Assembly: GCA_021234535.1 (NCBI GenBank)
Contig: CM037840.1
Span: 25,859,020 to 25,923,019 of the forward strand
Reading direction: 5' to 3'
DNA: 64,000 nucleotides
Source of the DNA: Stichopus chloronotus
Taxonomy: Eukaryota; Echinodermata; Holothuroidea; Aspidochirotida; Stichopodidae
Numbering within the stretch: the stretch's first letter is position 1; every line of letters starts with the position of its first letter. The position numbers and the translations under genes were made by a program. Positions 21,891 through 35,079 of this stretch are shown here, piece after piece. The notes under the pieces were generated by a model that had not been told where the DNA came from, did no database searches, and saw only the letters and a list, made by a program, of their open reading frames with translations.

Positions 21891-24800
21891 CTTAACGGTG
21901 AACCAGTGATATATTGAGATGAACATTCATGAACAGTGACCGAAGGAGAGATCATGGAGAGAAGATCACGAGGCAGGCATTTTCGGCAACAGTTGAAATC
22001 GTAATTTAATGAATATTCATTAGCTATGACGAACTACCAGACGACACATTCCACAGATGAGGAAATGTCCTCCATTGATTCTTGATTGAGTCAGTCATTT
22101 AGGTCATTCCATAGTTGCCAAACTGAGATGGAGAACTGGATGAAGTTATTCCAGGGCCTTTTAAAAATTGCGACGGTGGTTCCATAAAATTAAAAGCCAC
22201 CGGAAACAGAGCCTGTAATGAAACTAACATCCCTTGAACGAGGTGATGACTTTCTCGATTCTGAACCCTCAAATTCGGAATGCGATGCTTGAAGGTCGAA
22301 CAAATCTTGATGTCAGCAAATGTGTTCATCTAGTGCACAGCATTCATTACGTAATATTTATTATCACGTGACATGTCATATAGCCACGTGCAACGTATTG
22401 TGCTTAAAAAAACGAAATCTGTAAATGAAATTATAGACAATATCCTGATATGCATTCAAAATGTTGAGACGTTTGACAGGTTGACCTTCAGGAAAGTATA
22501 GACTTTATGGAACAATTTCTTTAGTCCACCGGCACTGCTTCCAGAACTTTCCCTTGGCAAGTTAAATGATCCCATCAGCATGCCAACAAGTTGAGATTTA
22601 AGCGTAATTTTAACAAGTCGATTTATTAAAATATAATATCAACACATCTTAATTATTTGGGCAGTCCGCTGATTAAAATCAGTCTGTTGATTTAGTTTTA
22701 CCTTTGCGAGTCAAACTTATTCAAAGACAGCGCATGCGTTTTAGCCTACCTTACCAGTCCATTTATGCGATGTTATATTAGCAGGATGAAACCATAGGAT
22801 GGCCTATTGAAAGAGATTTTCGATACAGCCAAATAATTTTAGTCAACAAGTCGACTTATTCACATAACGAAGACGTATTCTAATTGGTGGCCCTTCGAGA
22901 GAATCGTACCTGTGGCACGTTTAAAGAGTGTATATAGTCACCAATGGCGGTATTCTCCATTTCAATAAAATCAAAGACCTTGAAACGATCAATACATACG
23001 TTATCAATGGCCAAAGATAAATGGAATACTGAAGGCTTCCTGTCAATCGTCAGAATTAATCAGATGCTATCTACTGTCCGCCTTTTTCACATGTCATTTA
23101 TTACACCTGTAAAGTCTGTCAGTGCTTTTGAGCAAATATATGAATGTTTTCAACTTTCTAACATTCGTATTCGTATTCCATCGATTTGGCAGCAACTTTT
23201 TGCTTCAATACGTCTCAGGAATAGCCACGTTTGTTAAATACAAAAGTGATAACTAATTAAGGGGTGTGAAATATGATTTGCAAACTGCATTCCAAAGTGT
23301 AATTAGGATAGCATACCACAAATACTGTAGGCCTACCATTGATTTTGACTGAATGTGTGAATTCGTTATACAGAGCGCAACACTCTGCTTCACCATAGTG
23401 TTGACTGGATTGCCAATATGCGAGTGAAGCCTACCAGCGTACACTGGATATGTTGCAGTGCAACACACTGTGGAACAGTTGCACAGTAATGAACGCGCGC
23501 TATGGCGATAGGTTGGTTATCTTCAAGGAAATAAAACCCATAACGACTAAGCTATACACGCCACTGAATCACTCAGTGAATGAGAATACTAAAAATAGGA
23601 AAGTACTGGCTCTCTTTATGACGAAGAGAAAGAAAAGTGAAACCTTGATGATGGGACTTTGATTATTACTTTCAATACTAATAGACAAAGATCTTTTACA
23701 CAGTCTAGGATCTGTATAGGCTATACGCATCAGCACATTATTAGACAGTACACTATAGATACGTTTACGCTATATAAGTATTCACACGTGCAGCACTTGG
23801 TTTATACCTCATATCGAATGAATATCCATATAAATATCCATAAATAAATATCCTTATCGAATGAATTCTTGGCTCTGATATGAATTATTGAAGGATACAA
23901 ACTCAATTCGGCAAATCGTATGGATAAAGTAGAGGACATAATCGTTTTAACATAGGCCTACATATGATTTAAATACAGTAAGACAGCCTATTGTGAGAAG
24001 GGTGTTGTTGACGTGGGAGGCGTGTAACCGAGTAAACTGAGCGTTCTTTCAAGTTGCTGTAGTTTTCTCCGAAAAGCAAAGCAACCAGGTAACCACGGTG
24101 CAAAACATTGTTCCACGATGGTTGAACATATATAGTAGGAGTACCTTTCATATTCATCCACCATATCTAAAAGGAAGGACAGGTAAAAAATAAAAAAATA
24201 ATGAGATCACATAACCTTTGTCTGTATGTCAGTCTTCTGATCATTCGTACATTTTTCGTTCTGGAAGAGGAGAAACTACTTGGAACATAATACCTGGAAT
24301 ATACAACATGAAATATGTACCCTGAAACCATTTTTTCCCTCTATACTTGCTTCAAGCACCACTCTCAGCCCAACCGTCTCTGAATGACAAAGTGTAAAGA
24401 AAATTGGGTACCACATAATACGAACTTTAGAAGAAAAAATGGCTGCTGATAAATGACAACCCATGGGAGATGCTTAAGGGGAATGGCGAGTCAGATACAC
24501 GTAGATTGAGAGGGAGGGTGTTGGGAACAAGTGAAGGGTAATACATACAACTCATTAAAAGTGTTAATACATTGTCGTTCATGTTGTGATATACACACAG
24601 TATATATAATATGTTACTATTATCATACATTGCTTGTGTTTGATATGATATTTTTACAGTGGAACTGATTGAAATTAAACGTTTACATACGTCATCAGAC
24701 GATTTCTTTATCTATCAAAAAAAAAAAAATTGGTTTAATCCAGTTTGAAACAAGAAAACAGCCGTTGGCAACTTTGATACTGTGCATAGTGTGGTCCGTT

Positions 24801-27540
24801 ACCTCGGTGTTTTCTCTAGAGTAGAATCTAAACATTCTTCACAAGTAGGCCTATATGTAAGTATGTCGGGAGAGGAGAAGAAAACACAAACATTTAACTG
24901 TACCCCGGCATACATAAGTAACGATATTGCTTACCCCTCTCTTACTCCTTCCTAACCCCGATCTGTAAACGGTTACTCTCTTAAACCCTTCTATGTGTTA
25001 CGCTGTATGTTTCCTAAAACTAAAACTTGACCTTTTTATACAGCTTCAGAGTATGGGCAGGTCCATGACAATTGGCACTGGGAATAGGTCAATGTCAGCT
25101 TATCATTCAAAAGTAGAATGTATTATTCTTTTACCCACCCCCGGTGGTCGAAATTACCAAGGGGCACCTTTACAGAATACCTTTCGAATAAAAGCTATAA
25201 TTGAGACGGATTAAACTGGCCTCGTAAAAACAAAAGCAAACTAAATCACTACAAAAACAAAAAGAAACACATTTAAAGTAATCAAGGAACCGTAAAACTG
25301 AAGTAAACTTACAAATTTGTAGAATTTTTAATCGTTCATTGTTAGAGCAGTACGTAAGCTCGGGTTTGGAACAATCTGGTGTACTTTGTCAAGTTCCACG
25401 TTGTTTTTTAAAGATGAAGAAGAAAATTGGTAAAAGAAAATACTCAACTGCGGTGTTCGTATTGTAACAAAGACACATCGTGCACACGAAATGTTAAAGA
25501 AAGTTTGCACAGGAACGAGTAAATTGTTATTTAGTGGTATCTATGTCGATATTTGCCACCTGACGAAGACCGTCTGCAACACCCTAATAAAAGTGAAACT
25601 GTACTACTGTTCTGAGTTCAGATCCCAGTGTGAGGCACAAAATATATACATAGGCCTACAGCTGACTACGAAACAATAGGGTGTCAAATACAGGAACCCT
25701 AGTAAATAGAGTGGAGGGAGCAAAACTGTAAGCAGATCTGCCAACAATCCATAATCAGGGCGCAAAAATCACTCTCAGTTTAGTTCTGGTACAGGCTAAA
25801 GGTGATCCTACCACTGTTATGTATCTTTCACTTGGGATAACAAATTCAGTGCATAGTACACGTGTCCTGGCTTACCATTGTTCATATCGCAGATAGAGAA
25901 ATTATCAAAGAAACACCTGCATTTAGCTCTTCCCTTGAGTATAGTATCAGTATGGACTAAGTTCACTTAAGCTTGTACTGAATTATTCAAGTAATATGCT
26001 TACTAATAATCTATCCATAAGCGTCTCTATGTTAATAATCAATATTAATTGGAGCCCACATCTCTTTCATATTTGTTAGTAAAATGTATCTTATCAGCGT
26101 TCCCAACGATTACATTCCATTCACATTTTGTCCAAAACACATTCAACTGTGATTAAAGCTAAATGGCTTTGAATGCTTCTGACAGGCTTAAAATTTTTTT
26201 TGAGTGATTGCCTGCCCCCAAAATTGAATGGTGCTTAATGGCTTTATTCAATTTTGAAATAAAAATTATCACAAAACATTCAGAACTAAAAGGAAACTAT
26301 TTAGAACAATCCAACTTTACCCTAATGGATTTTAATCATATTTAATCCTGAGTCTCCACTTTTTCAAGACACGGGGAGAGGGAGGAGCCTGGTGGCCGTA
26401 AGTGCGCGATCGAAACGCGATCGTGAGAGGTTTACAGGAGATGTAAATGATGCAAAATAGAACCAACCAGAGACTATTCTTCATATTTTTCAATATTTTT
26501 GACCGAACAATTTCTTTTGTAAAGGTGGATATGTCTGGGAAGGGGTAAGGAAATGAAGGTCGGCCGTCCGTCCGTCCGTCCCCCCCCCCCCGAGGGGTAA
26601 ACCCTGCATACAAGAGAGCGACATTTCTCGTCTCTTCCATATTCTGTTACATAAAGTAGCCATACACAATTCATTTAAGCAGTACATCAGTTTCCTGTTA
26701 ATTTGTCTTCTTTTGCACCGATGAAGATGGACTTCGAAGTTCGATACTAAGGATGCCGTAATCAGACAGACAATTTGTCACTGTAGAATGACTGCGTGGT
26801 AAGTTCACTGAAATATTGTCCATTTTGGTGTTCCATACTAACTAGCATGGTGACAGAAACAGACGACAAGACTAAAGTAATTCCAGGGTCGGCTAGTGCG
26901 GTACATGCGGAAAATCTGACCAAAGGGTGGCTGTTTTGCTCTGACCTCTTCAGATTTCCAGGTTCAACTAAAAAGAAACGTTTGGCAGTTGGGAATGTAA
27001 CTGTTAGGCTTGCGCAACCCGAAGCTGCCACATCGGGACTTTCGGGAAATCGGTACTTTAAAGTTTAACGAAATCCAGGTAAGCCAAACATTACGTTACT
27101 AGTTCAGGTTTAATGTTAGTTACCTCTTGACTGTACCTGGTTATCTCCATTCCCTGCACACTGTACTGTACTGGCTTAGGCTAGTCTAGCCACTTGACAT
27201 GCATACAATAGTTACTTTGACTGCAGTGCAACTGCTCGTGCTACTCAAGGACTCCTCTGGTACAGTATGAGTGTATCCCACTTTTGGATTGCTACAGATC
27301 TGCTGCCCCACATAAATTGGGTACAACTGCAGGCCTTGAGTTTTAGACTTTCCAGGTGTGCTACAAATCACACTTCTCAGGAAATTAAGGAGTGTGGTAG
27401 GTGTGCTATTTGATAAAACTTTCATAGATTGTCTTTGCTCCCATTTTTTTCTAGGTGTGCAAAAAATTGCACTTCTCATGGCGATTCGAGGCGAGTGATG
27501 GTGTGCGACGGCACTCGCACGCCTCAGAATTCAAGGCTTG
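21891..27540. other. Intergenic, no gene recognised
   Basis: Begins with the receptor 3' untranslated region; an AATAAA is not obvious close to the stop. Open frames are short and without family features. Minor structure: CGTCCGTCCGTCC then a C run near 26,566-26,590. At 26,760-27,080 there is a relatively CpG-containing stretch ending in CCAG/GTAAGCC, a plausible non-coding first exon (see separate entry). Confidence 0.6.
26760..27079 (+). promoter_or_regulatory. Possible promoter / 5' untranslated exon (owner uncertain)
   Basis: More CpG than its surroundings and a good donor site (ATCCAG then GTAAGCC, break after 27079). The squalene synthase coding start follows an intron acceptor, so an upstream non-coding exon must exist; this is one candidate about 8 kb away. 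A 90-codon plus and an 89-codon minus open frame overlap here, neither recognised. Confidence 0.18.
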
Positions 27541-27541
27541 C

Positions 27542-28093
27542 AACTGCAGAATACAACGTCTCTCCAAGACATATGACTAAGACTCCGCAGTCGTAGTCAC
27601 TGTGAATCGTACATGTATATTTTGTAAACGAATGACTACTGGGACTGCGACTGCGCCTCCACACCGCACTAGAGGCCCAGTGAACTTAAAAATATTTTTA
27701 AGCAATAGTGTATCCCAATCACATGTTAAGTCGTTCTCAAAATGGCCACTCCTTGTTAGCTACTGTATCACTGGGACTGCGACTGCGCCTCCACTCAGAT
27801 GATAGAATGGGCCCCCTTTGTTAGCTACCACTGGGACTGCGACTGCGCCTCCACAGAATCAGTGGACTAAGAATGTTTTATCCCAATCACATGTTGAGTC
27901 GTTCTCAAAATGGGCTGGGACTTTACCAAAAAAAAATTGAATGATATAGCTAATGCAGATGCATCCAACATAGCCTAGAAAGCTTATGATTAGGCACAGG
28001 ATTTCTACTGGAAGCGCAAGGAAGAACCGCAGTGCAGTTCGCCTTCGAGATTTTTTAGGGTGCTGTTTCATCGGGACGTTGTATTCTGCAGTT
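27542..28093. mobile_element. 552-bp interval with 19-bp terminal inverted repeats
   Basis: AACTGCAGAATACAACGTC (27542-27560) is exactly inverted as GACGTTGTATTCTGCAGTT (28075-28093). Inside, ACTGGGACTGCGACTGCGCC plus TCCAC occurs at 27638, 27770 and 27830, and ATCCCAATCACATGTT(A/G)AGT plus CGTTCTCAAAATGG occurs twice (27712 and 27881). No transposase is encoded; if mobile it is MITE-like. No target duplication was identified. Confidence 0.5.
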
Positions 28094-31000
28094 ACTCCAT
28101 AAATTGTGAACACCTACCTAGCTAAGTTCAACGATGCCCAATTACCAATAGATTAGCCCTTGATTTCAGTACCAGGGCTATCCATTCTAAATGCAGCTGC
28201 ATGGCTCCACTTTCAGTTCCGCAACCCTTATCCAAAGATGCCAAGGTGAGTGAGTGGCTGGGAGTGAATGCGAAAGTGACCCATGATGAGAGCAAAGTCC
28301 CTTCGGCTGGGGTCCGTGCCCCTAAGGCAGGGCTACGGAAGCTCTGAGATTTTAGATGTCTCTGGTGCAATCTGAGCCTCATTTTGTACCCTTTTCTGCT
28401 AAAGTCGATGACCATAAGCTTCGTGGGAAAGATAACACATATTAGTCATATGAAGGCAACAGCTTACTTTACAGTAATCGTTTCCATTGTCTTTCCCTTA
28501 ATTATAAACTGACAAGTATTTCAGGCATAAATTTCAGACTGCACACTTACTCATGGTTAGAAGATAAGTTGTTTAAGAAAATGATGATACCTCGCTTAAA
28601 GGAAGATAGGGAGTTTTAAAATACATCTTGCATAACTTTTGCACTTTCATTCCCCCGATCGAGTAGAAGCATACATATTTAACAGATTTGTGATAAGAAG
28701 TGATCTGCCAGTGACAAATTTTGTCAAAAACCACCCCAATAGAGAGAAAAAAAAACATAAGTATTTGAATTTTCCTTATGTTGTGGCCGCCAAGATAGTA
28801 TTCATGAGTATGTCTATTATGATTCCCCCAGCTTTAACATGGAATGTTGTTTTGCCAAAGACTATCAATGTTTACCTGGTCTTCAGTCAACAACATTCCT
28901 CCTACAATGTTAAGAGAGGAATAAAACACTCATGAATATTAGCTTGCAGAAGGACACAACATAAGAGAGGAATCTATGAAATAGATGTATGCTTTTACTC
29001 GATGTAGAGAAAGAAAGAGCAAAAAGTTATGTAAGATGTATTTAAAAACTCCCAGTTTTCCTTTACGTCCTATCAGGCAACTGGCAAAGACAGCAAGAGT
29101 TTAGGAATATCAATAAGATCTCTATACTAACTGAATCGGCTGCTGGTTGCTTCTCAACACTCAGCCAACCCCCAGTGTTAGTCACTGAGGGGTGTTTACG
29201 TCCATGTTGGTTCACTCAAAAGAGTATTTTTTGGTGGCAGCGAAGATCTATTACATCGATCCAGTTAATGTAGAGATCATTGTATCCACCAGGGTTCAGT
29301 ACCTTAAGCACACATACGGACTAACAACGCAAGAGACACACTGTATGTGAATATGCATGGTGACCGCAATATATAGTTATGTACAGTACTTACGTTCCGG
29401 TTAGGGCTAGCGTGCAAGGCATGAAGTAGCGTTGCGGCTTAAGTTTGAATTTCATATCGGGAATTTTAGGCTAAATCTGGTACTACTGTACACTATGTTT
29501 CTCTCTAAGTACAGCTGTAAAAGCGTGTGAGTGTGTCATTTGAGCCTGTCAGTGTGATTTTTTACTCTGAGGTGTGTGACACATGCTGTAGGCATGAGAC
29601 TTGGCATCTCTGCTTATCCCACCAATGTTTATTTTCTCCTCATTAAGCCAACCGGTTGAAAATATGCAATAATTGAGCCAGAGTGATATTTTTATTACTT
29701 GAAACTTTGATAAAAGGAACAAGAAATGCTCTGTTGTTGGGAATAATGGCCATTTAAATCAGGTATCAAGCAAAAGCTAGCTTTTTTGGAGTTGTCGTCT
29801 TGTCAGGTGGTGGCCATTGTCATCCAGTGCATGGTGGGAAGTCAGCAGAACTTTTCTAAGTGCTTGAGACTGTGTGGCATACTGTACCTACCAAACTAAG
29901 TTCCACATCTTTCTAGTGCAGATCTAGCCTAGTAAGTATTATGAGGAGATATATATGCAGATGAATTTCTTAAGTTTTTCGGGGTTTAGTTTTTAAATAC
30001 CAGTGATATTCCTCTGTCAAGATAGAATTTTTTTTTTTTTTTCACTTTTAGTTTAGGTCACAAAAAAAAGTCTGCCAGTGTTAGTTGTACATAGTTCCAT
30101 GGTTGTATTTATAACTAATGTAGTTCCACTCACTAAACTATACCATTGCACTGTTCTGCACTACCCGATCAAAATAGCACTAGGGCATTCCCTTTCACAA
30201 TGCTGTGATGGGGCATTTCATGTATCACACATTCTTTTGGATTTCCTATATCATTCGTGCAGGGTATATCATCTACTTCATTTTTCAGCAAAGTTACTAC
30301 TCCCACATGACCTTTGACCTCTGCCCTTTGCTTCACATTTGTGGAATACTCTAAAACATGTACAGTATCCCATTAAGGTACTGTTATGTACAATAAAAGT
30401 TGCCAGTGAAAATTCAGCTAATCTTTCATGGAACTTTGTAAAAATCTTTTGCAAGTAGGTATATACTGTAGGGTGCCAGTGATATGTGAAGTTTGGTGAA
30501 AAATTTGCTATTTGGCGACTTGATTGATTACACGCTGAGGACAGGTCGGCTAACAAGTTAGCATCGTTGGAACAAGGCCTGTGTCAAAGTGGAGAGTAAC
30601 CATACCACAGAACGTACAGCCCTGTTTGATGGCTACCCATGTGATATTATACTTGTGCATTGAGACTTCAATTTACTGGTAACTGTGCATGCATGGTCTA
30701 GCTTTAGCCATTTCTCTAACTTACTGTTACCACTGACCATGGTGCTTTTTTTCTATTGTATATGAACTTGGGTGGTTGCAGACAGTGAGAGTTTTAAATT
30801 TAGGCCAAAGATCATCTGAATTTAGTGCTTAGAATTCACTCAGGCAAAAGACTTAATACTGTACTGTACTATGTATCTGATAATGCGGCTTTGACAATAA
30901 CAGGATAGGCCTACTACATGCTTACAAGTGACATACATTCTTGGTCATGTTTGAAATCACTTGATTGGGTGAAACCATCCCCTATACAGTAGCCTGTAAT

Positions 31001-32589
31001 CATTCTAGAATTATTGAGCTGCACAGGTTTCCCGACTTGCTCACTCTCATGGTTTCACACTGAGTCCCATGTCATGGTTGCTTGCATCCCTTCAAAGTAG
31101 TGGTGAAAACGCCAGATCTCAAGGTGAAAATCACTTTGATGCAACATTGGAACTAGTATTCTAGTTACCTTCCTTACTATAGACTAAAATGATTTTTTTC
31201 TGTCAGAGGTTGAAGTTATTATAGAATGGCAGATATATCATTGTCTGACAAGTAAATAATGTAGATTATTTGTGGAACTAAACCTACAGCTTTCAACAGA
31301 TTTACAGATTTAGACAGGCTGACTATTGGAGGGACTAGAAATATGTTGGTTGAGAGGATTGTAGCCTAACTGTCCGTGGATGATGAGCCAGGTTGATACA
31401 TGATACGAGAATGAATAGTGCATCCTCTTTCAATTATTCTTGGAGCTCTGGAAAATACTGGTGGAAGGGGGGGGGGGGGGGGAGGAGAGGTGAAGTTCTG
31501 CATATGTATACCTTTATCCCCTACTCTGTACCTTTTCCACTCAGGTCTGACGAGGGAGTTGTAATGTACAACTCCCTGGTGTGACTTAAGCGTTATAGCT
31601 CCGACAGTCAACAATGAGTTCCAGAGCGCCGCTGACCAGTTGCTGTGACATGTTTCTTTACTCAAACTAAACACAGACATGGTCACCTGTTGCAGTGCAC
31701 ACAGTACAGTAGTGTCAGCGGAGAAGTGCAAGTTTGAAGTAACTGTAAAAGCACTACACAATAACGTAGGACAATAGCGTATACGTTCGTAGCGTTTGCA
31801 GATGTACGAGGTACGTGGTTAGCAGGTACATGTGACTGAATGATGTCTGAAAAAGTGTCTGAACAATGATGGCAAAGGTTATAAATATTGTAAAACAAAG
31901 TACGTAGCCTATGGTTAACCTCGCATAATGACACCACTTTACAAATATTTCATTTAAAAATCAAAGGCGAGGGAGCAGACATCGCCCAGTGCCCCCCTGC
32001 CCTCCATCTACACAGATCTAAATACACCACTGCTTGAATCTAGTACATGATTGTAGGGCAAAATTTAGTGCACAGAATTTAATTTGCAGCCTACAGTGTG
32101 CTAAGTAAGTCTGTTTTTGACGTGCAAAAGATAAAAAATTGGACAACTTGTACAAATTTGTTGGAATCACTGCACTTATCCTAAAATATCATCTTTGTCA
32201 ATGCACTGCTGCATACAGTAGTGTGGTACGTACTGTGAGAGTTGGGGTGTTTTTCCTAATTGTGAACTGGAATCTTGTTTTAACAACACTTTGACTGTAT
32301 GTCATTGTGTATGTGCTGTATAACGATAGATGGAGAACGGTAAGGAACACTCTTTGTGTGAACTTCACATACCGTTGGTACAATAGGCATTCACATCTAT
32401 TCAATGAAATAAAAAACATCTTTCAGCACATTATTCACAATGTATCCATGATGTGTGAAATCATCTGGAATATAATATCCTTGTAGCCTGTGTTAAGAGG
32501 GTTCAAGGTGTGTTGCCCTCTTTCTGGTCTTACAAGTTTCCAGGGTGTCAGCCAGATTAGGAGGTAGAGGATGCACAAGAATTATAGAA

Positions 32590-32900
32590 AGAATTAGATC
32601 TTGTCCCCTTCCCAAAATAAACTATTTGCAACAGTTGATGAAACTACTGTATATTACAATGTCACAATTTTCACCAGTTGGTTCAACTACGTGTAGTATC
32701 CTGTCACAATTGCAGTACACTGATGGAACTATTACGTACTGTCTCGGGTGTAGCAATTGGTGAAAATATCACACTGTCAGAATTGCAGCAATTGGTGAAA
32801 CTACCGTATATTACTATCTCACAATTTGCAGCTCCATTGGTTCAACTGCTGAATTCTGTGACAAAATTGCACCACTATTACGTGGTCTCGACTGGTTGTA
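32590..32900. repeat. About 43-bp imperfect tandem repeat
   Basis: Units of the type CA(A/G)TTG(A/G)TGAAACTACTGTAT followed by ATTAC..TGTCACAATT. Starts near 32633, 32676, 32719, 32755, 32790 and 32833 give about six degenerate copies. Confidence 0.75.
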
Positions 32901-34107
32901 CAGCACTGTACAGAAGCAATTGGGGACATTATTACCCTGTCTTAAATTAGTACTGTACAGTAACATGGCACACTGTTTCTTTAAGACAAAGTCGCAATGT
33001 ACCATGCAAGAAATTTATCCCTATGCTGGTGATCCGACCGCAGTCAGCAATGGAAAAATTTGATGCTCACTCAATTGGGCTCTCACACGTTTTGTCTGGT
33101 TCTTTTGTTTGTTAAGAGATGTATTTTAACCTGTAAATGTACCTACAGTACAAGATGTTTGATTGTAATACCTTCTAATCAAATGACTCCTGTGAATATT
33201 CATTTACCAGCACTCCTCTCCTAACCCTTCTCAAGGGGGCTCTCATAGTGGATAACAGGGTAGCCTGACTTCCATTTTAAAGTGTTAGAGTGGCAAAGAA
33301 GAGGATCAAACATTGTGCAAACTCCACACCCCAGCATTTGCTGGTTTTCATTTTCAGGGTGACTGTAGTGTAACCACGGGGAAGAATTTTGAAAAAGTGA
33401 AAAACAAAAATACTGCTCAGTCCGGACAAAAGGCATTGATTGTCCAGGTCAATTTCTCTTTAGGAGATACAGTAGTTATTGAGCAATTTTGGTGCTGTGG
33501 AGATTATATTGCACTATTTGGAAAAAGGTTTCATGGCCTAGTGTACAGCTGCTTAGGAAGGTGAAAGTAGTTTTTAGTGGCAGCACTGGGTGTTCATCCC
33601 GCCAGGTGAGGAAGTCCCCAAGCGTTGCAGTTTTGGAGGATTAAACCGTCTGCAAGGAAGCTTATGCTTATACCGTAGTAGATCTGCGGACATTTTGAGC
33701 ACAGGTAGAGGAACATTTCTCTTTATTTATAACTCTTTATGTGTATGTTTTTAGCTCTTTTTGGTTGTCAACTCCAGTCAAAGTCAAACAATGGAAGAGG
33801 TTTTGAAAAAAATTGGTTTAATGCAACTGATGTAAGCAGATTTATGAGTTGGCTTAACACAGTGTACTCAAAATGAGAGGCCATGGTTTGAATTTTAAAA
33901 AATTCAAGTCAGCGTTTACTGTGATGATGTCACTCTATCTAGACCTACAGTAAGTTGTAAAAATAGTTTCAGAAAGGTTGCATGGAAGTTCATCATGTGT
34001 GCAGGCAGGAATATTACCAATGGGTGCTGGATTGGTGATACTGGAGTTCTGTGTTGAAGTTGTTCTACAGTGTATTCTTTCAAACTTGGATGAGCATACA
34101 TGGCAAT

Positions 34108-34168
34108 AGCTTATAAATGACTGCATGTGGTCATGATAGCTTATAAATGACTGCATGTGGTCATGATA
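34108..34168. repeat. 30-bp exact direct duplication
   Basis: TAGCTTATAAATGACTGCAT plus GTGGTCATGA occurs twice head to tail (period 30). Confidence 0.9.
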
Positions 34169-34957
34169 GGTGAGGAGGGAGGGAGTCCTGTGTTTTCTTC
34201 TGAGAAGTGTATACAGTGTGTCTAGTTTCTGGATGTTTTCTTTGTTACATCTGTTTACCGACAGCCAGGCTGTCACCGGATTGCGATGGTTTTACCACCC
34301 TTCATAACTTTGTGTTTCCCTGCAAATGTTGTACTGCTAAGTTTCCCTGCTGCTACATGTTATCAGAATTTTTGTGATGTTTGCAAAATTTTCTTCTTTT
34401 TGCTTTTTCCTGTACTGTCTGTTTCCTTGTGTGAAAAACATAAAAGGTCGTAGGAATTTTTCAAATCTATGCAAGTTTCAGTTTGCAAGTCCAGTTCAGT
34501 TTATTGTGCTTCAGTTTAATTCAAGTCAAAGTCAAAATGAATTCACTTAATTACAATTATTCACTTCAGTTGAATTTATGAAGTCAGTGTAATTCTCTAG
34601 TTTACTAAATTTCAATAACGATAACTCAGTCCTGGCCAAATAATTAAGTTCATTTCATGTTGATGCAGTTCATTAAATTTATTTACATTTTCCTTTTTTT
34701 TTTCCAAATCGGTAATGAGATTTCAACAAAGGCCAAGCAGATCATCAGAAGTCTTTGTGCCGGAGAAAGGCTTCTTGATAAAAATTGCTATTGTTTCAAT
34801 TCTTGATAAAAGTTGTTATAATATTTTGAAATTTGGCATTTTTTAAGGTCAGACAGGGGAGAGGGTTTCAAATGTTTCCTTTCGTTCTTCTGCGACAATC
34901 ATCTGACATTGTAACTAGGGTATTAAACTTGTGACTTCTCTTTTCTCCTCTTTTAAG

Positions 34958-35079
34958 GGTCGGCGGCTGGAATCATCCCGATGGACCTCATCCAAGCATC
35001 TGTTCATCCTCTCGAACTCTACAACCTCCTGAAGTTCAAACTTGGTGGAGCTCGACACATCGTACCAAAGCAAGACTTT
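34958..35079 (+). CDS. FDFT1: Squalene synthase coding exon 1
   Basis: Acceptor TTTTAAG at 34957 lies 23 bases before the ATG (34981), so the 5' untranslated region is split by an intron. It encodes [20 protein letters not shown] then [13 protein letters not shown]. The start is chosen by alignment with the family N-terminus (HPEEFYNLVRF in human). Confidence 0.95.

Larger units (their letters stand above)
28094..34957. other. Region upstream of squalene synthase, no coding exon recognised
   Basis: Probably holds the 5' untranslated intron of squalene synthase. Contents seen: a G15 run (31468-31482), a 43-bp tandem repeat at 32,590-32,900 and a 30-bp exact duplication at 34,108-34,168. No open frame with family features. 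Confidence 0.6.

Noticed and set aside
22099..22329. Minus-strand frame possibly the tail of a LINE (WNDL-like word in another frame)
   Set aside because: A single short word match; too weak to call.
26762..27068. Overlapping 89-90-codon frames on both strands as genes
   Set aside because: Both unrecognised; the block is better explained as a CpG-richer promoter or non-coding exon candidate.
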